Positions 45,955-56,820 of a stretch of DNA of 64,000 bases are shown here, piece by piece. Location of the stretch: NCBI RefSeq assembly GCF_964355755.1, contig NC_092673.1:13275001-13339000 (forward strand), given 5' to 3'. How positions within the stretch are numbered: the stretch's first letter is position 1; every line of letters begins with the position of its first letter. Source of the stretch: Antedon mediterranea. Taxonomy: Eukaryota; Echinodermata; Crinoidea; Comatulida; Antedonidae. The notes beneath the pieces were generated by a model. It saw only the letters and a list, made by a program, of their open reading frames with translations. It did no database searches and was not told the DNA's origin. Both the position numbers and the translations under genes were made by a program.

Positions 45955-47622
45955 AATCCATTCCGTTGCATAATACAGTGTTTTGCGTTTTGCACGCTGT
46001 GGCCAGGTCAGTGGAAAAATTGCTGACATTAGAAGTACAGTTGATACTCAAATGATCAAGTCAAGAAGCACAAACTGGAAAAGATGGTGCTGCTTACATA
46101 AAAGAAAAATTGACCAATCTAGAGAATAATATTAACAAAAGAGGTGTTAGGCAATCGTGCTTTAAAATTAGATTTGAATCAAATGGTAAGCTTGCTCCCG
46201 TCAAGTTGAACAAAACTCATGCAATTGCGATTATCGCTCCATCCCCTTCCGGCGAAGAAGAAGAAACGTTTGCCCACAGAACTCAATTATAAAAAATACT
46301 CTTCCAGATAATGTCCAAGCCAGTCTAGGTCTGAAAGCGCAGTATAGCGAATACAATTTGGTACAAGCAATATGGAAACATTTCAACGCCATGATCACTA
46401 TCCTGCGCAAAGATGACATTCCAACATTAAAGCATAAAGATCTAGATGGCTCTTTGACTTTGGTTACCAACACACCGATATTTCAGAATATAAAGATAAT
46501 GCAGAACGATTCTACCAACTTTTTAAGCTTCGTTATACAACAGCAGGATTAACGCCTTACATGATGAAGCTGGTGGACATCGCCCCAACCTTTATGGAAA
46601 ACTTTCCATTTTCACTAGGAAGAATGCAATCAGAAGGAGGTGAACATGCAAACTACCAACATAATCGCTTCTTCTATACGCACACGACCAGGTGGTGGGA
46701 AGTCTGAGGAGGCGTATGATTCCATTCTATGTACCATGAACAATATGTACAAAAGAATTTCATACCAAATTATGAGTGATAGTAGTAGTGGCAAACTTGC
46801 TGCTGAGGCTTTTCTGACCTATAAGAATAGATGTTTGGTTAAAGGCGGTATCCGAAAGTTTACCAATCCCTTGGATATGAAGTGCCCGGTTGTTGAAAAC
46901 CAAACTACTACTAGTACTACTAATGAGGATGATGCCACAGAGAATAAACTTTTCAAAAATTATAATTTTGTTTTAAGTGGGACTGTCCCAAAACACAAAG
47001 GGAAATCATACAACCATGACAAAATGACCACACTAATAAAATTACATGGTGGACGAGTTAAGAAAAGCCTACCAAAGCATACAAGCACCAAGAAGTACAC
47101 TATTTTAGCAAATGAAAATTTATCAACAAAGCTAAAACTTCCATCACAGATCAGAGGAGGAATTCAGATGGTGTTTGATATAATTGGATATTCATTTATT
47201 TTTGATTCCGTTACAAATGGTGTGGTCCAAAATAAGGAACAGTTTAAGATCACCTTTGAACATTGCAGCGCAACGACCACAAATGTTTCGTTAGAAGACA
47301 AACATTTTAAAAGGAAGCAGCTATCCACATTTCTAAAAAAAAGGAAGAAGTGTTCCCAAATAAAAAAATAAAAAAAACTCAAAAAAGGAAACCCAGGTTT
47401 GCTCTATGTTACGAAAAAAATAAAGGAACATAAAAGTATTTCGTTTCAACAAAGCCAAGACCTTTTTAAAGTGTAATTTGATGAATACAAACATATGGAT
47501 GATAGTGAAAAGAAGCGTGTTGCTACAGAATGGAAGAAAGAGGTGCAACGCAAGAACCACCTTATTGACAAGTACAACGAGAAAAGACCTACTTACCAAG
47601 ATTTCCTTTCATACACAAAGGG
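45955..47622 (+). pseudogene. BRCT-domain protein of a transposon-like dispersed family, frameshifted
   Basis: Ordered pieces in shifting frames: MKSIPLHNTVFCVLHAVARS (about 45950); INKRGVRQSCFKIRFESNGK and LAPVKLNKTHAIAIIAPSPS (46110-46250); LVQAIWKHFNAM (46358); FYQLFKLRYTTAGLTPYMMK and FPFSLGRMQSEGGEHANYQH (about 46510-46665); then the 243-residue ORF 46640-47371. That ORF holds NNMYKRISYQI and a BRCT domain at residues about 95-190 (KLFKNYNFVLSG, LIKLHGGRVKKSLP, YTILAN, GYSFIFDSV). A C-terminal piece DEYKHMDDSEKKRVATEWKK ends at 47622. EGGEHANYxHNxFYxHTTR is recurrent in invertebrate proteins of unknown role. Confidence 0.6.
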
Positions 47623-47652
47623 AAAATAACTGTTCTCAGCCTGAGCAATGCA

Positions 47653-48120
47653 TAGAAACAAATTTTCTTTGTTTGTGTTCGATTGACAATACCCATAAAA
47701 AACACTTATTTGGGTTACAATTACAAGCTTAACAATATTTGTTTTATTTTTGCTGTACTGTCCAATGAGTACGGTACTAAAGTATACCCTGTTTTCTTTG
47801 TAAAGTATCAAACATTTTTACAGTTACTTGACGTAGCACTGTAGTATACATAGTGGTTCTGTGTTTAGTGTTAGTTTTATAATATATTTTAATTTGTGAT
47901 AGTTGTATGCATAAGAAACAAATTTTCTAAATACATTTTTACTTCTCTGTGTTCGAATGACAATACCGATAAAAAAACACTTATTTGGGTTACAATTACA
48001 AGCTTAACAATATTTGTTTGATTTTTGCTGTACTGTCCAATGAGTACGGTACTAAAGTATACCCTGTTTTCTTTGTAAAGTATCGTAAACATTTTTACAG
48101 ACTTGACGTAGCACTGTGGT
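47653..48120. repeat. Tandem duplication, two copies of about 200 bp
   Basis: 47653-47845 and 47916-48118 share GAAACAAATTTTCT, CACTTATTTGGGTTACAATT, CTGTCCAATGAGTACGGTAC and CTTGACGTAGCACTG in order, with small indels. Located just after the BRCT pseudogene stop, hence probably its duplicated 3' UTR. Confidence 0.85.
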
Positions 48121-49060
48121 AGTGGTAGTGTTAGTATTTGTAACTTTTGTAACTTGTAGTAAAGTAATAAAATACACAAACGTTGGTTACTCCATGGTTT
48201 TATGTACTTTTTTATATAAATTGTGTAAATAAATTGGTAAATTTAAACACCACACTGTATTTGTGTCATACTTATTGCATTTGTTATTTTATATTTTAAA
48301 AAAAAACTTATTCACCCAGAAGATCTAATGGATTCCCCTCCCCCACTTCCCCTCAATTTCAAAATCATAAATTAAATTCAGCGCTTCATTTTACAACTCC
48401 TCCACTAAACTCCTGAATCCGCCACTGATTCATATATTGGTGATTGTTTAATCTACAATTAATTCAGTTATTGTATTTACATCATTTTGAAAATAAAAAT
48501 AATAAGATACTGCACAGTATAAACTATTCTTTAATCTCTCCTTTAGATTGACTACAGAAATTGCTGAACCATGTAGGAATTTTCATGAGCTGTCCAGGTG
48601 ACCTTGTTGTAAATTACCCAATAGTACCATTGGGTTGTATTTGATGGGCAGTTAATATAATCAAATTACAGTTGTGTGTTTTATGGGCTGACACTCTTGA
48701 CAGGCTTGTGGACCATTTCTGCTAAGGGAGAGTTTTGCCTCATGTATTCTGCACTGTATGTAGTACATACAGTATATAGTGTATACTGTATATCCTAATA
48801 GACATGACACAAAATAGAGAGCACACTAAAACTTGTTCAATGGCATAATCGTTTTTTACCTGTGTGCAATATTCTAACGTACGATGTGCACGTGGCGTTT
48901 GCGCTGTGGATAACCTAACTCGTTCATATTGACGAGTTCATGCGGCCATATTTGCTTTATTCACCATTTTATTAACTTTATAACCGCGAACCAAAAATAC
49001 CTGCCGAATATACTGATGAAGACCTGGTTTGGGTAAGTAGATCCTATTTTGATCTAAAAA
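48121..49060. other. No gene seen
   Basis: AT-rich spacer. An imperfect palindrome TATACAGTAT.../...ATACTGTATA lies at about 48765-48795. No coding motif. Confidence 0.3.
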
Positions 49061-49089
49061 CCACACTTGTGCATTACCACATCTTTTTG

Positions 49090-49900
49090 TTTAGTGAATG
49101 TCATCTTTTTCCATTTTTGATAGCTATCAGACATACCAAAAACATCAATGTCGACGGAACAAAACCAGGCAGCAATAAAAGCGATGGTAAAAACAACAAA
49201 AGACCGGGTTTTAAAAAACATTCAACAACAAAAATCGGCACAAGTCAGGAAGAGTGTGAAGAAAATTTTTAGTACGCCGATAACAGCCGACATGAAAGTG
49301 ATTAATCGTGATTAATTAAAACTAATGACATAGTGTCCGAAAAGTCAACCATAATAAGTAATAACTAATAAAGCTCTTGAAATTGTTCTAATGAAATAAT
49401 ATTATAATAACAATTGATAAATAACATATTCAATTCCAGGTTAGATATCCACAGCAAATACTACTAGTATACCTAAACTTGTTAGGAGAAATTCAAGAAC
49501 AAGTTGAGACCATCAAGATGAACTGGAAGTAAAGAAATCACATATTAACAAAAATGAGCTCACATATACAGTACATAGATCAACCATTGCATGCTATTAA
49601 TATGATTCATTGTTATTTTATTATTAACACATTTCTACAGATGAGATTCAACAAGGAAATTGTGGGAAGTGAGCAAGAAAGTTGGATGTATCAACATCTG
49701 TTCATTACAAACAAGACAGGCCGGCATGAAAGTGCTCGTCCGCAATCAAAGAAAGCGGAACATAAAAGGGTCTTAATTTTACAGGACCCTTTAAAGTTTT
49801 AGAGGTTAATGGCAAAGTCTTGATCGTTAAAGATGAAAAGAAGGTTAAAGTCGTAAATGTAGACTTTGCCAAATTTTTTAACAAAAGTAAGTTCACCACA
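49090..49900 (+). repeat. Unknown three-exon family, copy 1 (exons A, B, C)
   Basis: Exon A (about 49125-49310) has an open frame SMSTEQNQAAIKAMVKTTKD ... KSVKKIFSTPITADMKV. Exon B (about 49440-49531), after TTCCAG, encodes VRYPQQILLVYLNLLGEIQE, then QVETIKMNW and a GTAAAG-like donor. Exon C (about 49640-49885), after TTTCTACAG, includes FKVLEVNGKVLIVKDEKKVK and VVNVDFAKFF with frameshifts. The FKVLEVNGxxLxV...VNVDF pattern resembles the C-terminal beta-barrel of integrases. Re-duplicated at 54150-55170. Function unknown. Confidence 0.5.
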
Positions 49901-50778
49901 GTAATACGATTACCTTTACTGTAGTTGGATAATTTCTAAATCGAAATTTCTCATTACAAAAGAGAGCCATGAGTTGAACATGCTTTTTATGTTTGTTTTG
50001 ATCTCTTTTATTTAATGTAAGCATGTTTAGGTTCACCCTTTATAAAAAATATTGTTAAATTGTTTTATAATACTATGTTCTGTATGTTTATTTGTTTTCT
50101 GAACAAGAGCAAGAAATGAATTACATTATTAATTATTGGGCTGTATAATATCATTATGCTTTTAAATTGCAGTTCATAGATGTGTACATAGAAATGTTAA
50201 CGCATAGGAATAAGGTTGGTACTGTATTCCATTGTCAAAATATAGTTAAATATAAATTAATAATGACCTTATAATTTTACAGTAAGCCCAACAGGACTGG
50301 TGAATTAGTATTTTCACAAAATTGAATATAAATGTAACAATACCACTATCTTCAACAGTAAAAGATAACTGTAATGTGCTTTCAAATTGTAAGCATATGC
50401 TTTCTATTGTGTCATACAGGAACAGAAAATACACAGAATTAATGCAGTGATTATGACAGAAATTTTGAAAGGAAAGTGTCAAGAAAACTATCTGAGAAGG
50501 GCAAGGATTTCGAACAACCAGCAAGTTTCTGTCCATGTGGCAGCACAACATCTTTTATAAACAACATGAAGTCACGGATACTGATAGTGTCCCTAAAACA
50601 TGATGAATTAAATAAAAGCACACTGAGTAATCAATATTCCTGAATTTTATATTGAATGACATCAGTCACGAAGATTCAAATTGATTCACATGCCTTTATT
50701 TCACATGAGATACAAACTGACTAGATGTCCAGAAATGTTTTCACACTATGGATTGTTATAGATATGTTTATTTCATTA
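49901..50778. other. No gene seen
   Basis: AT-rich spacer up to the TTA target site of the next element. Confidence 0.3.
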
Positions 50779-53700
50779 GGCGCCTTCGGTAAATTATTTC
50801 AAACGACAAGAACGCGTTCAGGCACGTTTGCTATTGTATTACGACAAAGGTCGTAAAGACGCGTTTGGCAGACCATTTGGGGGAACCCCGTTTGGACGCG
50901 TTTATTCACGTTTGGCATGTTGCTCCGCCCCATTGAACGTTTGACTGATCAGCATTATTGTTTGTCATTTTGTACGATTCCTTCATTGAGTATTAAATTT
51001 CCAGATAATGGCATATTGTTCTTTACACGCCCGCCGTTTGTCAAGACGTACTTTACATAAAAATTACTTTTTAAAGCTTGGTACTAGGGCCTAGTCTCTA
51101 GAGGAGGCCTAGGCCTACCATGGAGAAACTCCATGCATGGAGTTATACTCCTTACCGAATTACGGAAAAATATACAAAAACAACAATGCGTACAATATCG
51201 CTACAAACGCGATTCCTTGTTTGTGGGGATTCCCTTGATACGGCCCCACACAGCCCGTAAACAACATTGCAATGTAATAATAATGCGGCCTACGTACTAC
51301 CTTGGGTTAGCGAATTATAAAAAAACAACACCTAGGCTAGGACACCAACAAAATATATGCAAGATAAATATATATTCCATGTTAAGATTTAAGATATGCC
51401 TTTTAAATTATTAAAGAAAATGCCTGACTAGAATTTGGATGGAGGGGAAAAAAACATGTGAATCGCGCGCGGGAACAGTTTTTAGAGCAGCTAAAGAGAG
51501 TATTATTATTACGTTTCATGTCATGTGACACAAAATCCAGGTACACGTAATTAGCCACCGATGTTTAAAAAAAACATGTGAGAGGTTGCGGTAAACAGAG
51601 AGTATCGTGTTTCATGCCATGTGACCAAAAAAAAACTAGGCATGTATTTATTACGGTCTTCTGTCGGCAGTCTTTTTGAGCGACCGACTGAACGTTCTGA
51701 TACTATATTTAGAATGAAAATTGTTGACGATCTTTTTTTGTCGGGATCGTTTCTGGATCGACTGGACGTTCGCTATATTATTTTTATAAGTTGGCCTAGT
51801 CATTTTGTTGGATTGTGTCTCTACGTTCGTTTACATCGTGGAAAATTTATTTAATGGCTGGAAATTATAACGCATAGGAAACTGAGATACAGTCCGTTGT
51901 GGAAATAATTATGGCGCTATGCGCCTAAAATTTCGTGCACCCTGTCCGCACCCTGTGGTTTAATGTGTTTACACACACAGCAGGGATTCCATTAACAATA
52001 AGTCTAAGGCCATGCATCTGTACTGTTACTAACTTTTAATCAATTTTTGTACTTTTTTCAGTCAGTATATGTACATTAAATTCCCTATAATTATTTAGTT
52101 AATTAAAATAGCTTTTGAATGAAAAAAATCGGTGCCGTATTAAGCATTTTACGAAGTAGGGACGTTTTTTTTGTATCAAGCTTTAAAAACACAGGCTGTT
52201 CCACCTTAGTTGCCAATTCCCTCTGCTATTTGTTTACCTTTGGTTTGTTCCATTAGTGAGTGAATCATAAAATGTGCTAGTATTAATCTGAAAGTGCTTT
52301 GATTAGTATTAATGTCCTTGGAAATAAATAAAAGCATAAAAGTGTGTGCGGTATATTAAATTTAAAATAAAAGAAGTAGTAAAACCCATACATTATTATT
52401 TAATAAAAATGTAGAATAGATGTGGCTTCCCATTACATAATGGAATGATCAAACAGAAATCGCCCAAAACATGTGTGTGCTCATCATGGAGGAGAAAATC
52501 CGTGGTGTACATGTGTGATTGCATGGACATGATTTTCAATCAACATAGTTTGTTGTTATATAGAATCTCATTCACCAAAAGGAATTTTAGGCTACGATTG
52601 TTTTAACGCACCATAATAAATTAAAAATGGTGTTTAGTTACAGAGGCTAGGCCCAAGTCTGGGATTCAGTAAAGTATAGTTAATTCGATGGCTTTTAGCT
52701 AGCTAGGAATAACCTAAATCGACCACAATCAATATGCCGGCCGGCCTAGTAAAAAGTAACTAGGCCTAGCCCTAGCTGGGCCTAGAACTAAATATGGTAC
52801 ATTCCTGTGAAAATAAGCTAGCTATTGCATTATTTTAATAACCTACTCAGGCTAGTATATCAACTCCCTGGCTGGTATAGTATAATAAATATATATAGTA
52901 TAGTATAATAAGCTTAATACGGTCGAATGGAAAAACAGTACGTGAATAAGGTGCATATCATCGTTGCAGGGTTAGGGGGTGCAAACAAAACATTCAACAG
53001 CCGGATAAATGAGTGAAAAACAACGTGCTAAAATCGTAACTCTGTAAATACTGCATCAATTTTATCCATTCAAAAACTAAATTAATGTGCCTCTTGCTAA
53101 AAAAAAATGTTTTTAACGATGCAATCGTGTTCTGATAATGTTTATGTAAAATTAATTATGTATAATCAGAATTGCTTATCATAGCGTTTCCCATGGTTCA
53201 AACACCGTACTGTTAAAATAGATTTCTTTCAGATTACCGACGATTTTTTAACTTTTATCTGAAATATAAATTGATATATCTAGTATTTAGTAACGGTAAA
53301 TAGCGCGATATTAATACTGTCATAATAATATGAAGATACGATTTAGTGATGCTTATAACGATTTATTCGTGTAAACGTGATTTGGCGCCAAGTAGCTATG
53401 CAAAGCGACGATTTGCTGTCACTCGCTCGCGATCAACTGGGCCTAGCTAAATTGCGGTTATTTTTACAATTTGTGAACTGCCGATCGGTTATATAATCAT
53501 TGCGCTACAAATACAGCATTGTACATTTTATTTCACTTTAAAATCTACGAAAACCGTTTGTTTATGCTTCACCGTATACCGTGATGTTTGCCGCGAAAGG
53601 GGGTTCCCCGATTAGTTTGCAAGAGTCCGAGATAATAGAAAACGCGACTCTGTGACAAAAACGTGTTCGAACGTCGATGTTTTGTTTGAACTGGCAAGAC

Positions 53701-53896
53701 AAAGGGAAGCCGTTTGCGTGACACAAACGCGCTACAACGCTCCGGCTCCGTTTGGAAAGGCGTGTCGGGAACGTGGTCCTACTCATGAATATTCAATTAG
53801 ATGCACTAATTAGAACGGTTGATTGTCAAACACGTTTCAACGACGGTCAAAATCGAAACGCGTTCTTGTCGTTTGAAATAATTTACCGAAGGCGCC
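50779..53896. mobile_element. 3118-bp non-autonomous DNA element with perfect 40-bp TIRs, TTA target duplication
   Basis: The first 40 bases (50779-50818, starting GGCGCCTTCGGTAAATTATT) equal the complement of the last 40 (53857-53896) without mismatch. TTA flanks both ends (50776-50778, 53897-53899), as in PIF/Harbinger insertions (TWA). Subterminal DNA is rich in ACGCGTTT/CACGTTT motifs and shares a GGGGGAACCCC/GGGGTTCCCC block (about 50882 and 53598). The interior has TAGGCCTA clusters but no transposase ORF, so mobility would need a helper. PIF/Harbinger membership is inferred from the TSD. Confidence 0.88.
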
Positions 53897-54149
53897 TTAG
53901 GTTGACTAGTTTGAGAATCGTCACTGGACACTTGTGGTATATATGTGTAAAATATATAAACTATAACTTTTAGGGACATGTTTTTTCCACATTACTACAT
54001 TATCATATACTTTATTTTAAGAAGTGATATACAAATTGTCTTCATATTTCTTGGATAAATATGTATTGGGAAATTTGTTTAAAATATTAATTGCAAATTA
54101 TTCGCTTAAAAAGCACTACAATATAAAATATAAAGTAAATTGTGATTAA

Positions 54150-55170
54150 TTAAAACTATTATTGGCAAATGACATAGTGTCCGACAAGTCAACCATAATA
54201 AGTAATAACTAATAAAGCTCTTGTTCTAATGAATATTATTATTATAATAACAATTGATAAATAACATATTCAATTCCAGGTTAGATACCCACAGCAAAGA
54301 CTACTAGTATACCTAAACTTGTTAGGAGAAATTCAAGAACAAGTTGAGACCATCAAGATGAACTGGAAGTAAGAAATCACATATTAACAACGAAAATGAG
54401 CTCACATATACAGTACATAAATTAACCATTGCATGCTATTAATATGATTCATTGTGGGAAGTGAGCAAGAAAGTTGGGATGTATCAACATCTGTTCATTC
54501 CAAACAACAAGACAAGCCGGCATGAAAGTGCTCGTCCGCAATCAAAGAAAGCGGAACATAAAAGGCAAAAAAGTGTAATTTTACAGGATCGACCCTTTAA
54601 AGTTTTAGAAGTTAATGGCAATGTCTTGACCGTTAAAGATGAAAAGAGGGTTAAAGTCGTAAATTCAAAAGTAAGTTCACCCCAGTAATATATTAGGGCT
54701 GTCTAAAATATTAGGTATCCCCGTAAAGGATTGCACCCCCTATAATAACAGTTAATTTACTATCTATTATAGGGGATGCAATATATTAGGACTGCCTATA
54801 CCGTGACAGATTGTTTAGTGAATGTCATCTTTTTCCATTATGATAGCTATCAGACATACCAAAAATATCAACGTCGACGGAACAAAACCAGGCAGCAATA
54901 AAAGCGATGGTAAAAACCACAAAAGACCGGGTTTTAAAAAACATTCAACAAAAACAATCAGCACAAGTCAGGAAGAGTATGAAGAAAATTGTTTATATAC
55001 TGTTATATTGTGAGCTCACATACAGTACATAAATTAACCATTCATTGTTATTTTATTATTAGCAAATTTCTACAGATGAGATTCAACAAGGAAATTGTGG
55101 GAAGTGAGCAAGAAATTTGGGATGTATCAACATCTGTTCATTCCAAGCAACAAGACAGTTTGTCATGTGA
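54150..55170 (+). repeat. Unknown three-exon family, rearranged copies 2 and 3
   Basis: Order here is exon B (54275-54370), exon C (54450-54690, partly deleted at its 5' end), exon A (54818-54990), exon C again (55070-55155). Exon C in the 54452-54688 ORF is the best preserved: HESARPQSKKAEHKRQKSVI, LQDRPFKVLEVNGNVLTVKD, EKRVKVVN. Divergence from copy 1 is a few percent. The order implies more than one duplication or deletion. Confidence 0.6.
54731..54784. repeat. Hairpin: TTGCACCCCCTATAATA / TATTATAGGGGATGCAA
   Basis: Two 17-base arms with one mismatch around a 20-base AT-rich loop, between exon C and exon A of the duplicated family. ATATTAGG(G/A)CTG(T/C)C also flanks both sides, so it may be a tiny insertion. 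Confidence 0.7.
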
Positions 55171-55249
55171 TGTATTTGTACTAAAGGTAGATATGAACAA
55201 TTACGGTACAGTACATACATTCGTTATCAAACAAATCAACTTTTTCTAA

Positions 55250-55930
55250 TTATATGCCGTGTATGTAACATAGTTACTGAAGATAATTGATTGAGCGAAC
55301 AACTATTAAATACTTGGGGAAAGTGTACGTATAAGCGAGATGCACAATATTCAATGTGATGAGGAAAGGAAGGCAACAAAAGGATAGTCTAATTCACTGT
55401 GTTCATATAACATGATTTAAATTTTTTTCTTTAATAACTAGGAATAGCTACAGAAATATAATTCAAGTGAAAAAACATATGTACACGTAAAAAAATGTGG
55501 ATGAGTGGGAATTTTTGATATCTGCAAAATGTCACATCATTTAGAAAGTTGATCAGAAATTAATTTTGCGCATTTTCAAATTTTAAATACATGTTGGAAA
55601 GTTGGCCATTGATGTGAATTTGATGTGAATTTGATGTGAATTTGATCTATGATTTAATCTATGATCAATTATTGAAATTCACGAAATTTTAAGTCATGTT
55701 GCACAATTCCGACATTAAAATTAGGAGGTATACAACTTCATATAAATGTCCATATGTTGACAAAGTTACGCAATATTATGTTTACGTTTTATAGATACGT
55801 GACCATCAAGAAGGAATAATAAATAACAAGGAGTTATCCGCCAAGTGCGGATAGCTAAAACAAGTTTTCATAATTACCAACAATCCATACTTCAATTAAA
55901 TCCCTGGCCATTTATTAATAGATATGCAAT
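55250..55930. other. No gene seen; 11-bp tandem repeat at 55610-55642
   Basis: AT-rich spacer containing three copies of TGATGTGAATT (55610-55642). Confidence 0.6.
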
Positions 55931-55938
55931 TTTTTTGC

Positions 55939-56172
55939 AGATTGCGTGTGAAGAATGTAAGCCAGATAAGTGGTTTCACATAGAATGCACAGAAATCTGT
56001 CCATCATTTAGTATGAATCAAAAATATAAATGCAAAAGTTGCACACCTTTAAAAAAACACAACAAAAACCAGATAAATCTGAACCATTTGAACTTGTTTA
56101 TTTATCAAACAGGATACAAAAATGAAAGGGATGTGGCAAGGAGTTTATTACCTCTCTATATAACACTGTCAT
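55939..56172 (+). pseudogene. PHD-finger exon (C-terminal half)
   Basis: After TTTTTTGCAG (acceptor ending about 55940) the frame reads IACEECKPDKWFHIECTEIC, then PSFSMNQKYKCKSCTP. C-x2-C, W(F)H-x2-C and C-x2-C correspond to the second half of a PHD zinc finger. The first Cys pairs would be on an upstream exon that I cannot identify. Similar PHD-like content is at 38506-38930. PHD fingers occur at the C-terminus of several transposon proteins. Confidence 0.55.
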
Positions 56173-56404
56173 AAGACACAAAGAGTGAACCCCTTACTTT
56201 AACAAAGCAACGGGTCAAATGATTGGCACTGTCAAAATTGGCAAATGTATACTTCCATCCCAGTACAATGTGTGTGAGACTTTTTCATCCTGGTTTCAAG
56301 CCAAATCACTTGATAAATGCAAAGGAAACCATGTTAACAAATGTCCAAAGGAAAGGTTTTAATTTAACTTAAATCAAGTTAAATATTTGTATAGTAAAGA
56401 TAGT

Positions 56405-56580
56405 AAAACACACTTTTTAAAGAACTTTTAGGTTGAAAATATAAATTGGTAGCACCAATTTATTTAAGTAATATTTATCCTGTTTTATATATCTTTTAAC
56501 AAAAGTATTGAAACACATTTTTTAAAGAACTTTTAGGTTGAAATTACTATGAATTATTTAACCTGTTTTATATATCTTTC
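56405..56580. repeat. Imperfect tandem duplication, about 105-bp period
   Basis: TTTTTAAAGAACTTTTAGGT occurs at 56413 and 56519, each followed by CCTGTTTTATATATCTTT after a variable segment. Confidence 0.75.
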
Positions 56581-56820
56581 AACAATTATAAAAATTATAA
56601 TAGATGCGCTAATGTAAATTAAGTCTTAGATACGTAAAGAGAGATATATAGCATAGGGGATCTACTCGAGATGTTGTTGGAAATAGTTACGCGGATTTGT
56701 GTGTCCTGATGTAGGCCTCTGCTCGTACCACCCACAGACGCGAGACGAACGGAGTGGGGGCCGTCCGTGTAGCTAAAAGAAGACTGCCGATATAGGGGAT
56801 GATACTAAAAACGATCTTAA

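Noticed and set aside
47593-48179. Two similar minus-strand ORFs
   Set aside because: They come from the tandem duplication of the BRCT pseudogene 3' region read in antisense.
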